A DNA stretch of 64,000 nt from the NCBI GenBank assembly GCA_964023205.1, contig OZ026844.1, positions 23,844,934 to 23,908,933 on the forward strand. Reading direction: 5' to 3'. A model generated the notes under the pieces. It ran no database searches, was not told the origin of the DNA, and was given only the letters and a program-made list of their open reading frames with translations. Within the stretch, counting starts at the first letter, position 1, and every line of letters begins with the position of its first letter. Source of the stretch: Lutraria lutraria. Its lineage: Eukaryota; Mollusca; Bivalvia; Venerida; Mactridae. The translations under genes and the position numbers were made by a program. Shown piece by piece: positions 54,501 to 61,160 of the stretch.

Positions 54501-56512
54501 GTTTTGCTGAATATTTCAGTTTATTGTTTGCATGATAAGTCTAAACTGTGTTATTCGGATCATATGTATCAGTTCATTCCGTTTCATGTTCGTTTAATCA
54601 TAACGGTTATCTTGTGAGCCTCAGCTGTTCCTCAGTGTCTTCATTGTAGCCGCGTTATTGTTTATTTCAACAGTTTCTTCATGGTAGACCAAATCTGTGC
54701 TTATACATACCACTACAACCTGACCTCACTCTATACAGTCCTGTTTTGCAGAGAGATTCCTTTTTAGTGCAATTAAGTTTTGTACAAAATGAACATACAC
54801 TTTCATCGGAATCTGACGATTCATTATCTGAATTGTTTGGAGCCTGGCCCTGTCCAATCCCTTATATCATCGTCAAACTCTTCCTTCGTAAAATTGAATG
54901 ACAAATCTTCATTACGCCTCTGCATATCAGCAAGTAATTTCAGTAAGTTTTGGGGAGAGATTCTTAAGATTATCTTTCATCGATAAGCTATCTATACATT
55001 TTAACATCCGGTTTGGACATTGGTGTTATGTATATTTGGTTAAAATGTATGTATGCATCTTTATGGAATGTTAAAGGTTTGTTCACGTAACAACGGAGCT
55101 CTCTTTTACTGTGTCATATTAGTTTAATGTTAGACATGATCATGACCAATCGCCCATGTACAATGATGCAATAAGCCCCAGCTCCACAGTCACTGTATAA
55201 AAAGTCTGGTCCAAGTTCTTGTGCAGTAATAACCTCTGGGAAAGTTATCGATACATAAGGTATCTTACAACAAGTGTAGAATAAGCAGATACCACCATTA
55301 GAATCTTCTAAAAACGAAACCCTTCATTTATGGGTAGCTGTTGATATCCTAAGTCTAAACGATCAAAGACAACCTCGCAACACACATCACATCATCAATT
55401 CTTTAAGTCTTTATTTAAATATCCAGTGAAACTACTGTTAAATGTTTAGCATAACAGTTTTATATCAGGGCACACTTTTCAGGCTGAAAACATTGTGCAT
55501 TATTTATTTTTTATTGTTTAATAGTGACTAACCAACATTAATATCTTGTTTATGTAGTAAAGCACTAAGTTATTAAAACAGCTTGGGTAGATGCTCCGGA
55601 TATTGTAATGCGAAAACATTCTTAAATAGTATAATAATAACACCTTATAGGCAAGTATAAGTGCTCTTGTAACCATATATGAAACGTGGTAAAATACTGT
55701 ATCTCAGTTATCTCTAAATAATCTTTCGTTCGAAAAACACATATCTAAAATTATTCGGATAAAAACGCATTATATGTCGGGAAAATTGTTTAAAATGTAA
55801 AAAACACAGGTTGCATAATCTTATTTTTATATTCCCAAGCCCAAAAATTAGCTTTATACCTAACTTGCAAATGATGAAAAGTTTGGTATATTGTAGAATA
55901 AGACAAACACCTTTAATATTAGGGAATGATAAATGAATACTGCAAAATTAAGGAAGGATATTATTTAAACAACTCTGTTTTGCCACTTCTTATTGTTATA
56001 ATCTAATATAATTCACTGTTCTTCAAAATAATAAACACAAACCTTGTCAAGCAAACACTTTCTTAGATACGATATTTTCGAAGAAACAAAAAATCACGCG
56101 ATCATTATACGTGTTTTGATCACATATCATTTTTAAACGTTTCTGATACGCTTTTAAGTCCGGTATTTTCGCATTTTAAGGGGGTTAGGTACGTTGTTTG
56201 ATATCTAAAAAAAAAAAATCATGAAAATTTAGATACGAGGTTTGCATCACCCACCGACGAAATACTAGTATTGTTTCTCATGCAACAAAAAATGGTTAAC
56301 TTAGTATTATCATTAACCCAGTTGAATTTATGATGATATGGTAAACTGTTTATAGTACTTGTATAGTGATTATATTTTATATTTAACAGGTATCTGAATT
56401 TGAAGAGTTACAAAAACTACATTCCAGCACACAGGCTGATCTAAAATCTTCTCAAACTATTGCTGAAGAACGACGCTTAGAAATTGTGAAAATACAGTTA
56501 GACAATACTCAT
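29563..56512 (+). CDS. EEA1: Early endosome antigen 1, N-terminal two thirds, 24 exons
   Basis: Exons 29563-29598, 31090-31140, 31926-32030, 32481-32578, 32996-33104, 33763-33826, 34551-34657, 36050-36136, 36754-36812, 37600-37740, 38023-38091, 38439-38507, 38838-38943, 39652-40028, 40506-40686, 42368-42535, 42926-43063, 43986-44155, 45155-45248, 45857-45910, 46530-46760, 48715-48849, 51495-51623, 56390-56512; 2901 nt, open throughout. EEA1 is the Rab5 effector that tethers early endosomes as a long parallel coiled coil, with an N-terminal Rab5-binding C2H2 finger and a C-terminal FYVE domain binding PI3P. Here: basic start MFKRLLKK (human MLRRILQR), two C2H2 fingers (residues 31-54 and 67-90), then heptad-rich coiled coil. 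Diagnostic matches to human: QRPGTEDVNVLKKELISVQT, AGEG.ET...QL, and AAKTAQRTDL...TAQN. Human EEA1 is 1411 residues; the final part including FYVE is outside the window. Confidence 0.96.
29599..31089. other. EEA1 intron 1
   Basis: 1.5-kb first intron. It contains the 505-bp MITE at 30077-30581; nothing else recognised. Confidence 0.6.
30077..30581. mobile_element. MITE with 32-bp perfect inverted repeats and 9-bp duplication
   Basis: Ends AAGGACTTATATACATACAT (plus 12 more bases, 30077-30108) and its exact reverse complement at 30550-30581. Directly flanked by GATTGAAAC on both sides (30068-30076 and 30582-30590). Intact ends and duplication suggest a recent insertion. A 9-bp duplication fits Mutator-like elements; CAAGG ends with a shorter duplication would fit hAT. 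Copy 2: 5631-6085. Confidence 0.88.
31090..31140 (+). CDS. EEA1: EEA1 exon 2: linker
   Basis: 51 nt, phase 0-0: PPPSQSSSYHETTTEAQ. Low-complexity Ser/Thr/Pro linker in the place of human SSATPINTVDVNNESSS. Confidence 0.8.
31926..32030 (+). CDS. EEA1: EEA1 exon 3: C2H2 finger 1
   Basis: 105 nt, phase 0-0: GFICPQCMKNLPSAEALQKH, FDTDHNASASSSDSG. Ligands C33, C36, H49, H54. Aligned to human EEA1 finger it keeps Phe41, Ile42 and Met47 but has Gln for Glu39 and Phe for Tyr60. Skipping this exon would keep the frame. Confidence 0.95.
32174..32339. mobile_element. MITE, PIF/Harbinger-like, copy 2
   Basis: 166-bp copy of the 68-265 element with TAA at both flanks (32171-32173, 32340-32342). Contains a run of 14 G and (TACC)n. 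Inserted between the two EEA1 zinc-finger exons. Confidence 0.75.
32481..32578 (+). CDS. EEA1: EEA1 exon 4: C2H2 finger 2
   Basis: 98 nt: EGFLCPICHKSMRSADELQA, HYEEAHENKTEN plus two bases of Arg. Ligands C69, C72, H85, H90. Keeps Glu39, Phe41 and Tyr60 equivalents, but has Leu for Ile42 and His for Met47. Its length is not a multiple of 3, so it cannot be skipped without a frameshift. Confidence 0.93.
32996..33104 (+). CDS. EEA1: EEA1 exon 5
   Basis: 109 nt: R, DGDVLALRQENEKLRKALAD, QNSKSGKKSSKPLSAD. Begins the coiled coil (human KRDDVTLLRQEVQDLQASL). Confidence 0.93.
33763..33826 (+). CDS. EEA1: EEA1 exon 6
   Basis: 64 nt: DIDELEMMKLQLRGSEEART, L plus one base. Heptad-like coiled coil; acceptor TTTCTGCAG, donor GTAAGT. 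Confidence 0.92.
33868..34215 (+). mobile_element. SINE, full-length copy with internal C/TC tract
   Basis: tRNA-like head TATAGTGGTAATGCACTGG and GTGGGTTCGAATCTTGG; body CAGTGTCCCCATC; a (C)n(TC)n tract at 34120-34162; tail TGGAATGGGCCATTGAACAA. The internal TC tract recurs in the 48403 copy. Confidence 0.85.
34551..34657 (+). CDS. EEA1: EEA1 exon 7
   Basis: 107 nt: L (split), GSEVHHLQTKIAELSSEVDS, LKEEKTQYQNKAAEL. Coiled coil. Confidence 0.93.
34740..34945. repeat. Probable CCTTCCCC/TTTCCCC interspersed repeat
   Basis: Stretch with repeated TTCCCC and AAATTTCC blocks ending CAAGGAAAACCCCTGG; style resembles 25855-26155. Boundaries unclear. Confidence 0.3.
35032..35793. mobile_element. Tc1/mariner-type MITE rich in TTGGCG/CGCCAA
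   Basis: 762 bp; ends CTGTATACGTCTTAATATTG and (inverted) CTGTATATGTCTTTAATTCT, flanked by TA on both sides. Both subterminal zones carry many inverted TTGGCG/CGCCAA motifs. No transposase. In EEA1 intron 7. Confidence 0.8.
36050..36136 (+). CDS. EEA1: EEA1 exon 8
   Basis: 87 nt, phase 0-0: STATVNAKAKADEYEGQKHA, LEDHLKSLK. Coiled coil. Confidence 0.92.
36137..36753. other. EEA1 intron 8
   Basis: Contains only a short piece of the CAGTCAAACCTGTG repeat near 36160. A 95-codon frame at 36439-36726 is AT-driven and not credible. Confidence 0.5.
36754..36812 (+). CDS. EEA1: EEA1 exon 9
   Basis: 59 nt: EQIEAKERYAQSLETQLSQ plus two bases of Arg. The split Arg starts the conserved RPGTEDV. Confidence 0.92.
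37262..37528 (+). mobile_element. SINE, head-truncated
   Basis: Body CAGTGTCCCCATCCCAATTA and CACAGGAAGACAGATGAGG; tail GCCGTTAAACAG. In EEA1 intron 9, 70 bp before exon 10. Confidence 0.75.
37600..37740 (+). CDS. EEA1: EEA1 exon 10: RPGTEDV block
   Basis: 141 nt: R, PGTEDVNVLKKELISVQTLM, DKATLEQEKEKKEVQHECNQ, LKQQIK. The best human match in the gene (RPGIEDVAVLKKELVQVQTLMD). Confidence 0.97.
38023..38091 (+). CDS. EEA1: EEA1 exon 11 (duplicated exon, copy 1)
   Basis: 69 nt, phase 2-2: DEEEIEKLKEELANAPKPED, IA, Arg split. 13 of 23 residues identical to exon 12. The Pro-Lys-Pro interrupts the coiled coil. Confidence 0.92.
38439..38507 (+). CDS. EEA1: EEA1 exon 12 (duplicated exon, copy 2)
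   Basis: 69 nt, same phase: YEEQIKKLKCDLEGSPKPEE, MA, Arg split. Equal length and position of PKPE to exon 11 indicate tandem exon duplication. Confidence 0.92.
38573..38830 (+). mobile_element. SINE, diverged
   Basis: Head GCTCTAGTGGTAATATGCTG; body GAGTGCCCCGACCCAACTAC, TAAAGAACCAGGAAAA. It ends within about 10 bp of the exon 13 acceptor, so its tail may supply the polypyrimidine tract. Confidence 0.65.
38838..38943 (+). CDS. EEA1: EEA1 exon 13
   Basis: 106 nt: R, LETSLLKAEEQLTHYESTTS, SKDTEVKTLLEKQGQ. Coiled coil. Confidence 0.92.
39372..39600 (+). mobile_element. Second tRNA-derived SINE family
   Basis: Head with AAGAGTGGCTTAGGTGACAG and B-box-like CAAAGGTTTGAACCCC; body GAACTGATGCAG, TAGGCCCATCTCAGCCAGGC. 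Headless copy at 54238-54425. Confidence 0.65.
39652..40028 (+). CDS. EEA1: EEA1 exon 14 (longest)
   Basis: 377 nt, about 126 residues of uninterrupted heptads: ISQKLEDTQRTVQEKESQVT...KAEIDQLNNQIEDYQSKEEG...NILKIDNEKKELE. Donor GTACTT. Confidence 0.95.
40506..40686 (+). CDS. EEA1: EEA1 exon 15
   Basis: 181 nt: S, QLSTKVSEIESKQTELKQKD, EALVKFKTELEQTVGELKQA, QGQLVMKDEQLIHVQDTMLK. Coiled coil. Confidence 0.94.
41131..42233 (+). repeat. Family B tandem-monomer element
   Basis: Starts TTTTAGCTCAAAGTGCTCAA and ends GTGAGCGATACA, then GGGCCATCATGGCCCTCTTG. About six 160-bp monomers with GGCCTAGAGCTAAGATATTT, TAGCATTGTCTAGTGGACC and GGGTCAAAATTGGC. Sense to EEA1. Confidence 0.9.
42368..42535 (+). 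CDS. EEA1: EEA1 exon 16
   Basis: 168 nt, phase 0-0: GQEKSDSLYQQLQDKSVKVT, ELSTTIDKLEADVTQLKRQL, KDSDSRISGSSEEMKN. Confidence 0.94.
42582..42800 (-). mobile_element. SINE, antisense to EEA1
   Basis: Reverse complement of the family: GTTGTTCAACGGCTCATTCG, TTCCTGGTTCTTTATCAGCC, GATGGGGAC. Head absent. Confidence 0.75.
42926..43063 (+). CDS. EEA1: EEA1 exon 17
   Basis: 138 nt, phase 0-0: LQTSMEEKDKTIAELEKSKM, ETKIEFQSQLHSKELQINEV, KLEQEK. Confidence 0.94.
43064..43985. other. EEA1 intron 17, nothing recognised
   Basis: Unique-looking AT-rich intron; no repeat family or coding signal recognised. Confidence 0.5.
43986..44155 (+). CDS. EEA1: EEA1 exon 18
   Basis: 170 nt: CQAQIEMSKSEVEGLNKQIS, SLTEQHQSQCSVNEQLNQDI, RELNIKIEEETRQLKQ plus two bases of Arg. 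Its donor GTACAG is the first bases of the adjoining repeat. Confidence 0.93.
44156..44330 (+). repeat. CAGTCAAACCTGTG repeat abutting exon 18
   Basis: Begins TACAGTCAAACCTGTGTTAG, contains AATAAAGACCACC twice, and ends GGTGGCCTTTGTTCACAGGG. Fragments at 36157 and 60745-60870. It starts at the exon border. Confidence 0.65.
44331..45154. other. Rest of EEA1 intron 18, nothing recognised
   Basis: AT-rich; no repeat family or extra exon recognised. Confidence 0.45.
45155..45248 (+). CDS. EEA1: EEA1 exon 19
   Basis: 94 nt: R, DEKLSEFENKLSSAQTEIQR, LGNERTELIAK. Human counterpart DQKIQNLEALLQKSKENISLLEKEREDLYAK. Confidence 0.94.
45430..45600 (+). mobile_element. Degenerate tRNA-like SINE
   Basis: GGTCCAGTGGTTAGTGCACT resembles an A box and TTTTGATTCCTGG a decayed B box; followed by CAGTGGGTCATACTAGCAAC. 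No second copy seen. Confidence 0.4.
45857..45910 (+). CDS. EEA1: EEA1 exon 20: AGEG hinge
   Basis: 54 nt, phase 0-0: IEAGEGVETAINQLKDEK. Human IQAGEGETAVLNQLQEKN. The Gly-rich break in the coiled coil is conserved and has its own exon. Confidence 0.95.
46530..46760 (+). CDS. EEA1: EEA1 exon 21
   Basis: 231 nt, phase 0-0: KTLKERITSLETSLKAQEDE, HTKANDDLYKKLQEVKGQMQ, ASEGQCLKLQSNIDESTEKL, STANQKIQELESALTSK. Confidence 0.95.
46957..47206. mobile_element. MITE, ~250 bp
   Basis: Inverted ends CCCCGAGGTTATAAAAT and ATTTTATAACCTCTGGGCT, each followed inward by GAGCTCAAATCT. A diverged fragment (CATTAGTCTGACTGCAGAGG) is near 50335-50410. Confidence 0.6.
47414..48396 (+). repeat. Family B tandem-monomer element
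   Basis: From TTAGCTCACCTTGATACTC to GGTGAGCGATTCAGGGCC-ATCATGGCCCTCTTG, with about five monomers of the GGCCTAGAGCTAAGATATTT type. Sense to EEA1. Confidence 0.9.
48403..48612 (+). mobile_element. SINE with internal (TC)n microsatellite
   Basis: Head-truncated body (CACTTTCAGTGCCTCCATCC, TACTGTGTTAAGAAAATCAT), a TC tract at 48481-48557, and tail GTGGTGGCTCTGAAATGATC. The TC tract is at the same place as in the 33868 copy. Confidence 0.8.
48715..48849 (+). CDS. EEA1: EEA1 exon 22: AAKTAQRTDL block
   Basis: 135 nt, phase 0-0: TELLLASEAAKTAQRTDLED, HIKTAQNSVEEKKSELDKVL, QQLEK. Human TELLLSAEAAKTAQRADLQNH and TAQNALQDKQQELNK; near-identical. Confidence 0.97.
48954..49037. repeat. Short hairpin, 33-nt arms
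   Basis: AATTCGAGGGCTCAGCGCAA...GTCGTAACT pairs with AGTTACGAC...TTGAACCCTCGAATT across an 18-nt loop. Sits 105 bp downstream of exon 22. Possibly a small foldback MITE. Confidence 0.7.
49110..49886 (+). repeat. Family B tandem-monomer element
   Basis: TTTTTAGCTCACCAGAGCAC to AGGGCCATCATGGTCCTCTTG; four monomers. Sense to EEA1. Confidence 0.88.
49887..50870. other. EEA1 intron 22 segment
   Basis: Contains only a MITE fragment near 50340-50410; otherwise nothing recognised. Confidence 0.45.
50871..51216 (+). repeat. Family A element, short copy
   Basis: TTAGCTCACCTGTGCACG to GAGAGGGCCATCGTGGTCCT; one clear monomer with TCGGGTCAAAAACTAGGTCA. Sense to EEA1. Confidence 0.8.
51495..51623 (+). 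CDS. EEA1: EEA1 exon 23
   Basis: 129 nt, phase 0-0: AQDDITLRKKKVSELVETLK, ENSDKYDELLQKHSILDRQM, TDK. Aligns with human HLKEYKEKYLSLEQKTEELE. Confidence 0.94.
53862..54003 (-). pseudogene. Unrecognised coding-like block 3 (C-terminal, with stop)
   Basis: Open minus-strand frame KYVLIGESMIYNWVDDKDHG, IKEKLQILKKKVLKGDVLPE, HFPKSY, stop TAA. Codon use and composition look protein-coding. An acceptor-like AAAAG precedes it. Family not recognised; probably the last exon of a gene carried by the 3.9-kb element. Confidence 0.4.
54238..54425 (+). mobile_element. Second SINE family, headless copy
   Basis: GAACTGATGCAGCCGGTTGG, CCGTAGGCCCATCTTAGCCA, GGCGCCCGGCAAAAAGAG; homologous to 39445-39560. Confidence 0.65.
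54711..54942 (-). pseudogene. Unrecognised coding-like block 2 (frameshifted)
   Basis: Minus strand: MQRRNEDLSFNFTKEEFDDD, IRDWTG in one frame, then with a +1 shift near 54850, NNSDNESSDSDESVCSFCTK, LNCTKKESLCKTGLYRVRSG, CSG, followed by a GTATGT donor. Acidic serine stretch then a Cys-rich segment. Frameshift may be decay or a short intron not recognised. Confidence 0.35.
55114..55325 (-). pseudogene. Unrecognised coding-like block 1
   Basis: 70 open codons on minus: LEDSNGGICLFYTCCKIPYV, SITFPEVITAQELGPDFLYS, DCGAGAYCIIVHGRLVMIMS, then stop TGA. A further piece, CDVCCEVVFDRLDLGYQQLP, lies just upstream (to 55393) in another frame, suggesting a one-base frameshift near 55315. Cys-rich; family not recognised. 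Confidence 0.35.
56390..56512 (+). CDS. EEA1: EEA1 exon 24 (last in window)
   Basis: 123 nt, phase 0-0: VSEFEELQKLHSSTQADLKS, SQTIAEERRLEIVKIQLDNT, H, donor GTGAGT. Following exons lie beyond 64000. Confidence 0.92.
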
Positions 56513-56718
56513 GTGAGTAAATGTCCTTCATATATATGGCCAGGCTTTGGTAAAAATGTTTGACAATGCTGCTTTAAGCCAAGGAAGAAAAATATGTTTC
56601 TTTCCGTGGACTTGTATTCAATTAGTAAATAATCTAGTAATTGTGGTAATTTATCAAATAGAATATTGATGAAAAAAAGTTTAGTTATGTCTTCAAATGC
56701 AAGTTTGTGGAAACATTT

Positions 56719-57832
56719 TTAGCTCACCAGAGCACAAAGTGCTCATGGTGAGCTATTGTGATGTCTGTCGTCCATGTGTGTGTGTGCGTGCGTGTGTCTC
56801 CTTCTTAATCAGAAGGCCACTTTTAACAAAACTTTATATGGATGTTCCTTGCATGAAGCTCTACCAAAGTTATTAAAAAAATTTAATTTCATTAAAAACT
56901 CTGGTTGCCATGGCAACCAATATGAAAAACTTTACAAATTTTCTTGTCTAAAACCACAGGGCCTAGAGTTTAGATATTTGGTGTGTAGCATTGTCTAGTG
57001 GACCTCTACCATGTTTTTTCAAATTATTGCCCTAAGGTCAAAATTGGCCCCGCCAAGGGAAATTTTGAAAATCTTCTTGTCAGAAATTACAATGCCTAGA
57101 GCTTAGATATTTGGTGTGTAGCATTGTCTAGTGGACCTCTACCAAGTTTGTTCAAACTATTGTCCTAGGGTAAAAATTTGCCCCGCCCCAGGGGTAACTT
57201 GATTTTACATTGACTTATATAGGGAAATTAAAAAAATTGTCTCCTCAGAAACTACAATACCTATAGCTTATATATTTGGTGTGTAGCATTGTCTAGTGGA
57301 CCTCTACCAAGTTTATTCAAATTATTGTTCTAGGGTCAGAATTGGCCCCGCCCCAGGGGTCACTTGATTTTATATTGACTTATATAGGGAAATTTTAAAA
57401 ATCGTCTTCTCAGAAACTACAATGCCTAGAGCTTAGATATTTAGTGTGGAGCATTGTCTAATGGACCTCTACCAAGTTTGTTCAAATTATTGCCTTAGGG
57501 TTAAAATCGGCCCTGCCACTGGGGTCACTTGATTCATGTAGAAGCTATTGGAAAATTAAAAAAACTTTATTGGCCAAAGCCAAAATGCCTAGAGCCTAGA
57601 TATTTTGTATGTAGCATTATCTAGTGGACCTCTAACAAGTCTGGTAAAGTATGGCCCCAGGGCAAAAATTAGCCCTGACACGGGGTTCACATGATTTTTA
57701 TAGGATAACAAAAAAAAAATCTTCAAAATTGGCCCTGCCCCGGGTCACTTAATTTTACAAAGGCTCATGATAATTTTCTCTAAGAGTCTTTTTATCTGGT
57801 GAGCGATATAGGGCCATCATGGTCCTCTTGTT
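56719..57832 (+). repeat. Family B tandem-monomer element
   Basis: TTTTTAGCTCACCAGAGCAC to GGTGAGCGATATAGGGCC-ATCATGGTCCTCTTG, about seven monomers. Immediately followed by a family A element. Sense to EEA1. Confidence 0.9.
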
Positions 57833-59110
57833 AGCTCACATTTCACAAAGTGACCGGGTGAGCTTTTAGGATCAGTCTCCGTCCGGTGTCGTGCATCGTC
57901 AAACTTTATGTTGTGATCACACTAGGGGCCACATTTTTAGCCCAATTTTAGCAAAACTGGGTCAGAATGTTAATATCGACAAAATCTCGGACGAGTTCGA
58001 TATTGGGCCATTTGGAGTAAAAAACTAGGTCACCAGGGCCAAATAAGGGAAAACCTTGTGAACACTTTAAAAATCACTGTTTTGATTGGATCTTCATGAA
58101 ACTTTGTCAGAATGTTTATTAATATTTAAATAATATGTAGGTCAAGTTTGATAATGGGCCATTTCCGTAGTAAAACTAGGTCACTAGGGCAAATTGCTGG
58201 AAAACCTTGTGAACACTATAGAAGTCACTGGTTTGATTGGATCATCATGAAACCTTGTCAGAATATTTGTCTTCATAATATCTTGGACGAGTTTGAATAT
58301 GGGTCATCTTGGGTAAAAAAACTAGGTCAAATCTAATAAAAAATCATGTTAACACTATAGATTTCACAGTTACGATTGGATCTTCACCAAACTTTGTCAA
58401 ATTGTTTGTTTTAATGATATAACAGTCAAGTACAAATATGGGTCATCTGGGGTCAATAACTAGGTCACCAGGTCAAATCTTAGGAAAACTTTGTTAACAC
58501 TGTAGATGTCACAGTTTTGATTGGATCTTCACCAAACCTTGTCAGAATGTTTGCCTCAATGATATGTGGGTAAAGGTTGAACATGGGTCAGACGGGGTCA
58601 AATCTGGGTCATCAGGTCAAATCTTAGGTAAAAATCTTATAAAAGCTCTAAATGTCATGGTTTTAATTGTATCTTGGCCAAACCTAGTCAGATTGTTCAT
58701 CTTTATGATATGAAGGACAATTTAAATATTGGTCACCTAGGGTCAAAAACTAGGTCACAAGGTCAAATCTTAGGAAAACCTTATCAACACTGTAGATGTC
58801 AAATTTTGATTGTATCTTCACCAAACCTTGTCAGAAAGTTTTTCTTGATATGTAAGACAAATTCGAACATAGGTCATCTTGGGTCGAAAACTAGGTCACG
58901 AGGTCAAATCTTACGAAAATCATTGTCTATGCTGTAGTTTTCATGGTTTCACCAAATTTTGTCAGAATGTTTGTCTTATTCACATGTAGGACAAGTTCTA
59001 ACATGGGTCATCTGGGGTCAAAAACTGGGTCACCGGTTCAAAACAATGTTTTAATGAGTGAACAGTGATTGTCATGTGAGTGATATAGGGCCATCTTGGC
59101 ACTCTTGTTT
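57831..59110 (+). repeat. Family A tandem-monomer element, long copy
   Basis: TTAGCTCACATTTCACAAAG to ATATAGGGCCATCTTGGCAC-TCTTG; about eight monomers with AAAACTAGGTCACCAGG and ACCTTGTCAGAATGTTTG. Sense to EEA1; head-to-tail behind the family B copy. Confidence 0.9.
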
Positions 59111-59379
59111 TTAATATTTGGCCTGATAAGTCACCCCATTAGTCAGAACATGAAGAAACAAGATTTTTATTTATGTAGCCTTATATGTATAAGTTTTGCT
59201 GATGTAAGAAGTAAACATTATTTGTTTTGTATTATTTAAACCTGTTGCATGATGACAAACAAAGGTGTAATTATTTTAATAGAATCAGAATATGGATAAA
59301 TGTTATGTGCTGTTTTCTCTTGCACTAATACATGTACAACCAAACCTTGATTTGGTCCTAGGTGCTCAGGTTTGGTTCG

Positions 59380-59640
59380 GAGGTTGGTGATCACTTGTAG
59401 ATGACCCCTTTTGATGTTGAGGTCAGTAAGTCATAGGTCACATTGACAATCAACATAAAAACCAATAACTAGACAACATTTGAGCCTAAGATCATTAAAC
59501 TTGGTTGGGAGGTTGGTCATCGCATGTAGATGACCCCTATTGATTTTAAGTTAAATTGGGTCAAAGGTCGAACTACATGTATCTTGTTGTCCTTTAGGGG
59601 GCATCTGTGTTTCACAAACACCTTTTGTCTCATTTGCAGG
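59380..59640 (+). repeat. Family E repeat
   Basis: GGAGGTTGGTGATCACTTGT, AGATGACCCC twice, and terminal GGGGGCATCTGTGTTTCACA-AACACC; reverse complement of 15076-15320. Confidence 0.65.
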
Positions 59641-61085
59641 CTACCAATTAAGCTTTAAAGTAAAACAAGTCTGATGTACTGCCCTATCATGATTTTGTTG
59701 ACTAAATGTATGTATTATTTGATTAATTTACAATGATAAATTTGTTGATTGGATCTGCTTATTGTATATAGCTGATAAGACAAGGAAGAGAGTTGTCAAG
59801 TTAAGGGTTACATGACAAAAAAAGGGTCAGTAGGTTGGTAGAAAAACTTCTATTTTAGTATGTTTCTAAACATATCTTTTGAGAGAAATCGAGTTATAGT
59901 TTATTGCCAAATGTTATCATACTTTGGATTTTACCATTAAAAACTTAAGGGTTGGCTTTAAAAATAGGTCTAGTTGCGTAACTGTGGTCGCAACTATTTT
60001 TTTTATTTGCCTAACAATGGTAAATACTAGCATTGACAGCATCAAATTCTTTTTCTTGTTTTTTTTTAAATATTTTCTTCAGGTGCTTGGTGTTAATAAC
60101 TGGTTCTTATAGTATCATAAATTCTGTATTACAATTTTATCTATTTGTTGTACCTTCATTTAAAAACTGATAAACTGCAAAGCTAAGTCTGTTCCCCAGG
60201 TGCCTTAATTGATTCCCCATGTGTCTATACAATATCTGTTTAGTGTTTTTATTTTTGTGGACTTTTTATTCTTTTTTGCTGGTGTATGTTCAGATCAAGT
60301 TTTTGGTTTATTTTTGTGTTAACTACATTATAACAATAAGTCAATTTTTACTAAAGTTGTAATGTCATTTTATTGTTTACTCCTGAATTATATTTGTTAA
60401 ATTTGTGATATTTATTTTCATTTATTGTGCTCTCAAAAGTATTGTGTTCAAATTTGTCAAATTGTTTGTTACATAATTTTTGCATTTATTTATTTTACAA
60501 ATTCAATTGTTTTTCTAGTTTGAAAATAAAGAATGTAAATAATACTCTTGTTTATCTTTATTTTCAAAATAATATTATAAAATGAACACGATAATAACTA
60601 TTTTCAGTAAAAAAACCACCTTACTTCATTTTGACATTGCTACAATCAGGTCAGGTCTAGATCATTATTTATGTCACCTTGATACTAAAGTTTGACCTTG
60701 GCATCTAATTTATTATTTCTACAGACTTTTTTCAACAATTAGGACCTTAGGAAAGACATAATGTGCCCTTTATTGACAGCTAGTTGGCCTTTATTTGTAT
60801 GTCGTTTTGTTTTGTGTAGTCAATGAATGCCCTTTATTCACTGGCTGACCTTTATTTAGAGTTGTAATTCTGATGCTTTCAGACCCATCACTGACATCCA
60901 ACCTGATATTACCCAATCACCCGTATGATTGTTATATTATATCTAAATATCATATCCATGACTTAAAGTCCCATAATCATATAAATTTATTGGTTGTAAT
61001 AGTTTCTGTTTGTTCTATAAAAGAGGAATCCGGTGTGTTTTCCTCCCATGCATACTTTATAACAAGAAAAAATGTTTCCAAAACC
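59641..61085. other. EEA1 intron 24 segment, nothing recognised
   Basis: T-rich intronic sequence; only short CCTTTATT repeat remnants at 60745-60870. Confidence 0.45.
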
Positions 61086-61160
61086 ACTATCATATTTTTT
61101 TCAATATGGGTGGGTGAGTGAGTGAGTTTTGGGTGAGTGAGTGAGTGGGTGAGTGAGTGG
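61086..61160. repeat. (GTGA)n microsatellite
   Basis: GGGTGAGTGAGTGAG arrays with GGGT variants, leading directly into the next tandem element. Confidence 0.9.

Larger units (their letters stand above)
52328..56260. mobile_element. 3.9-kb inverted-repeat element in EEA1 intron 23
   Basis: Left end TCGTCGGTGGGCGATGCAAA-CCACGTATCTAAA (52328-52360), right end its reverse complement with two differences (56228-56260). GATACG/CGTATC motifs recur inside. It fills most of the 4.8-kb intron. Contains antisense coding-like blocks (below), an apparent hAT terminus near 53418 (CAATACCCATCCCTAG) and a SINE. Superfamily unknown. Confidence 0.75.

Noticed and set aside
58148..58937. Open frames with repeated GHLGSKTRS peptide
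   Set aside because: They translate the family A monomers, whose period allows cyclic open frames.
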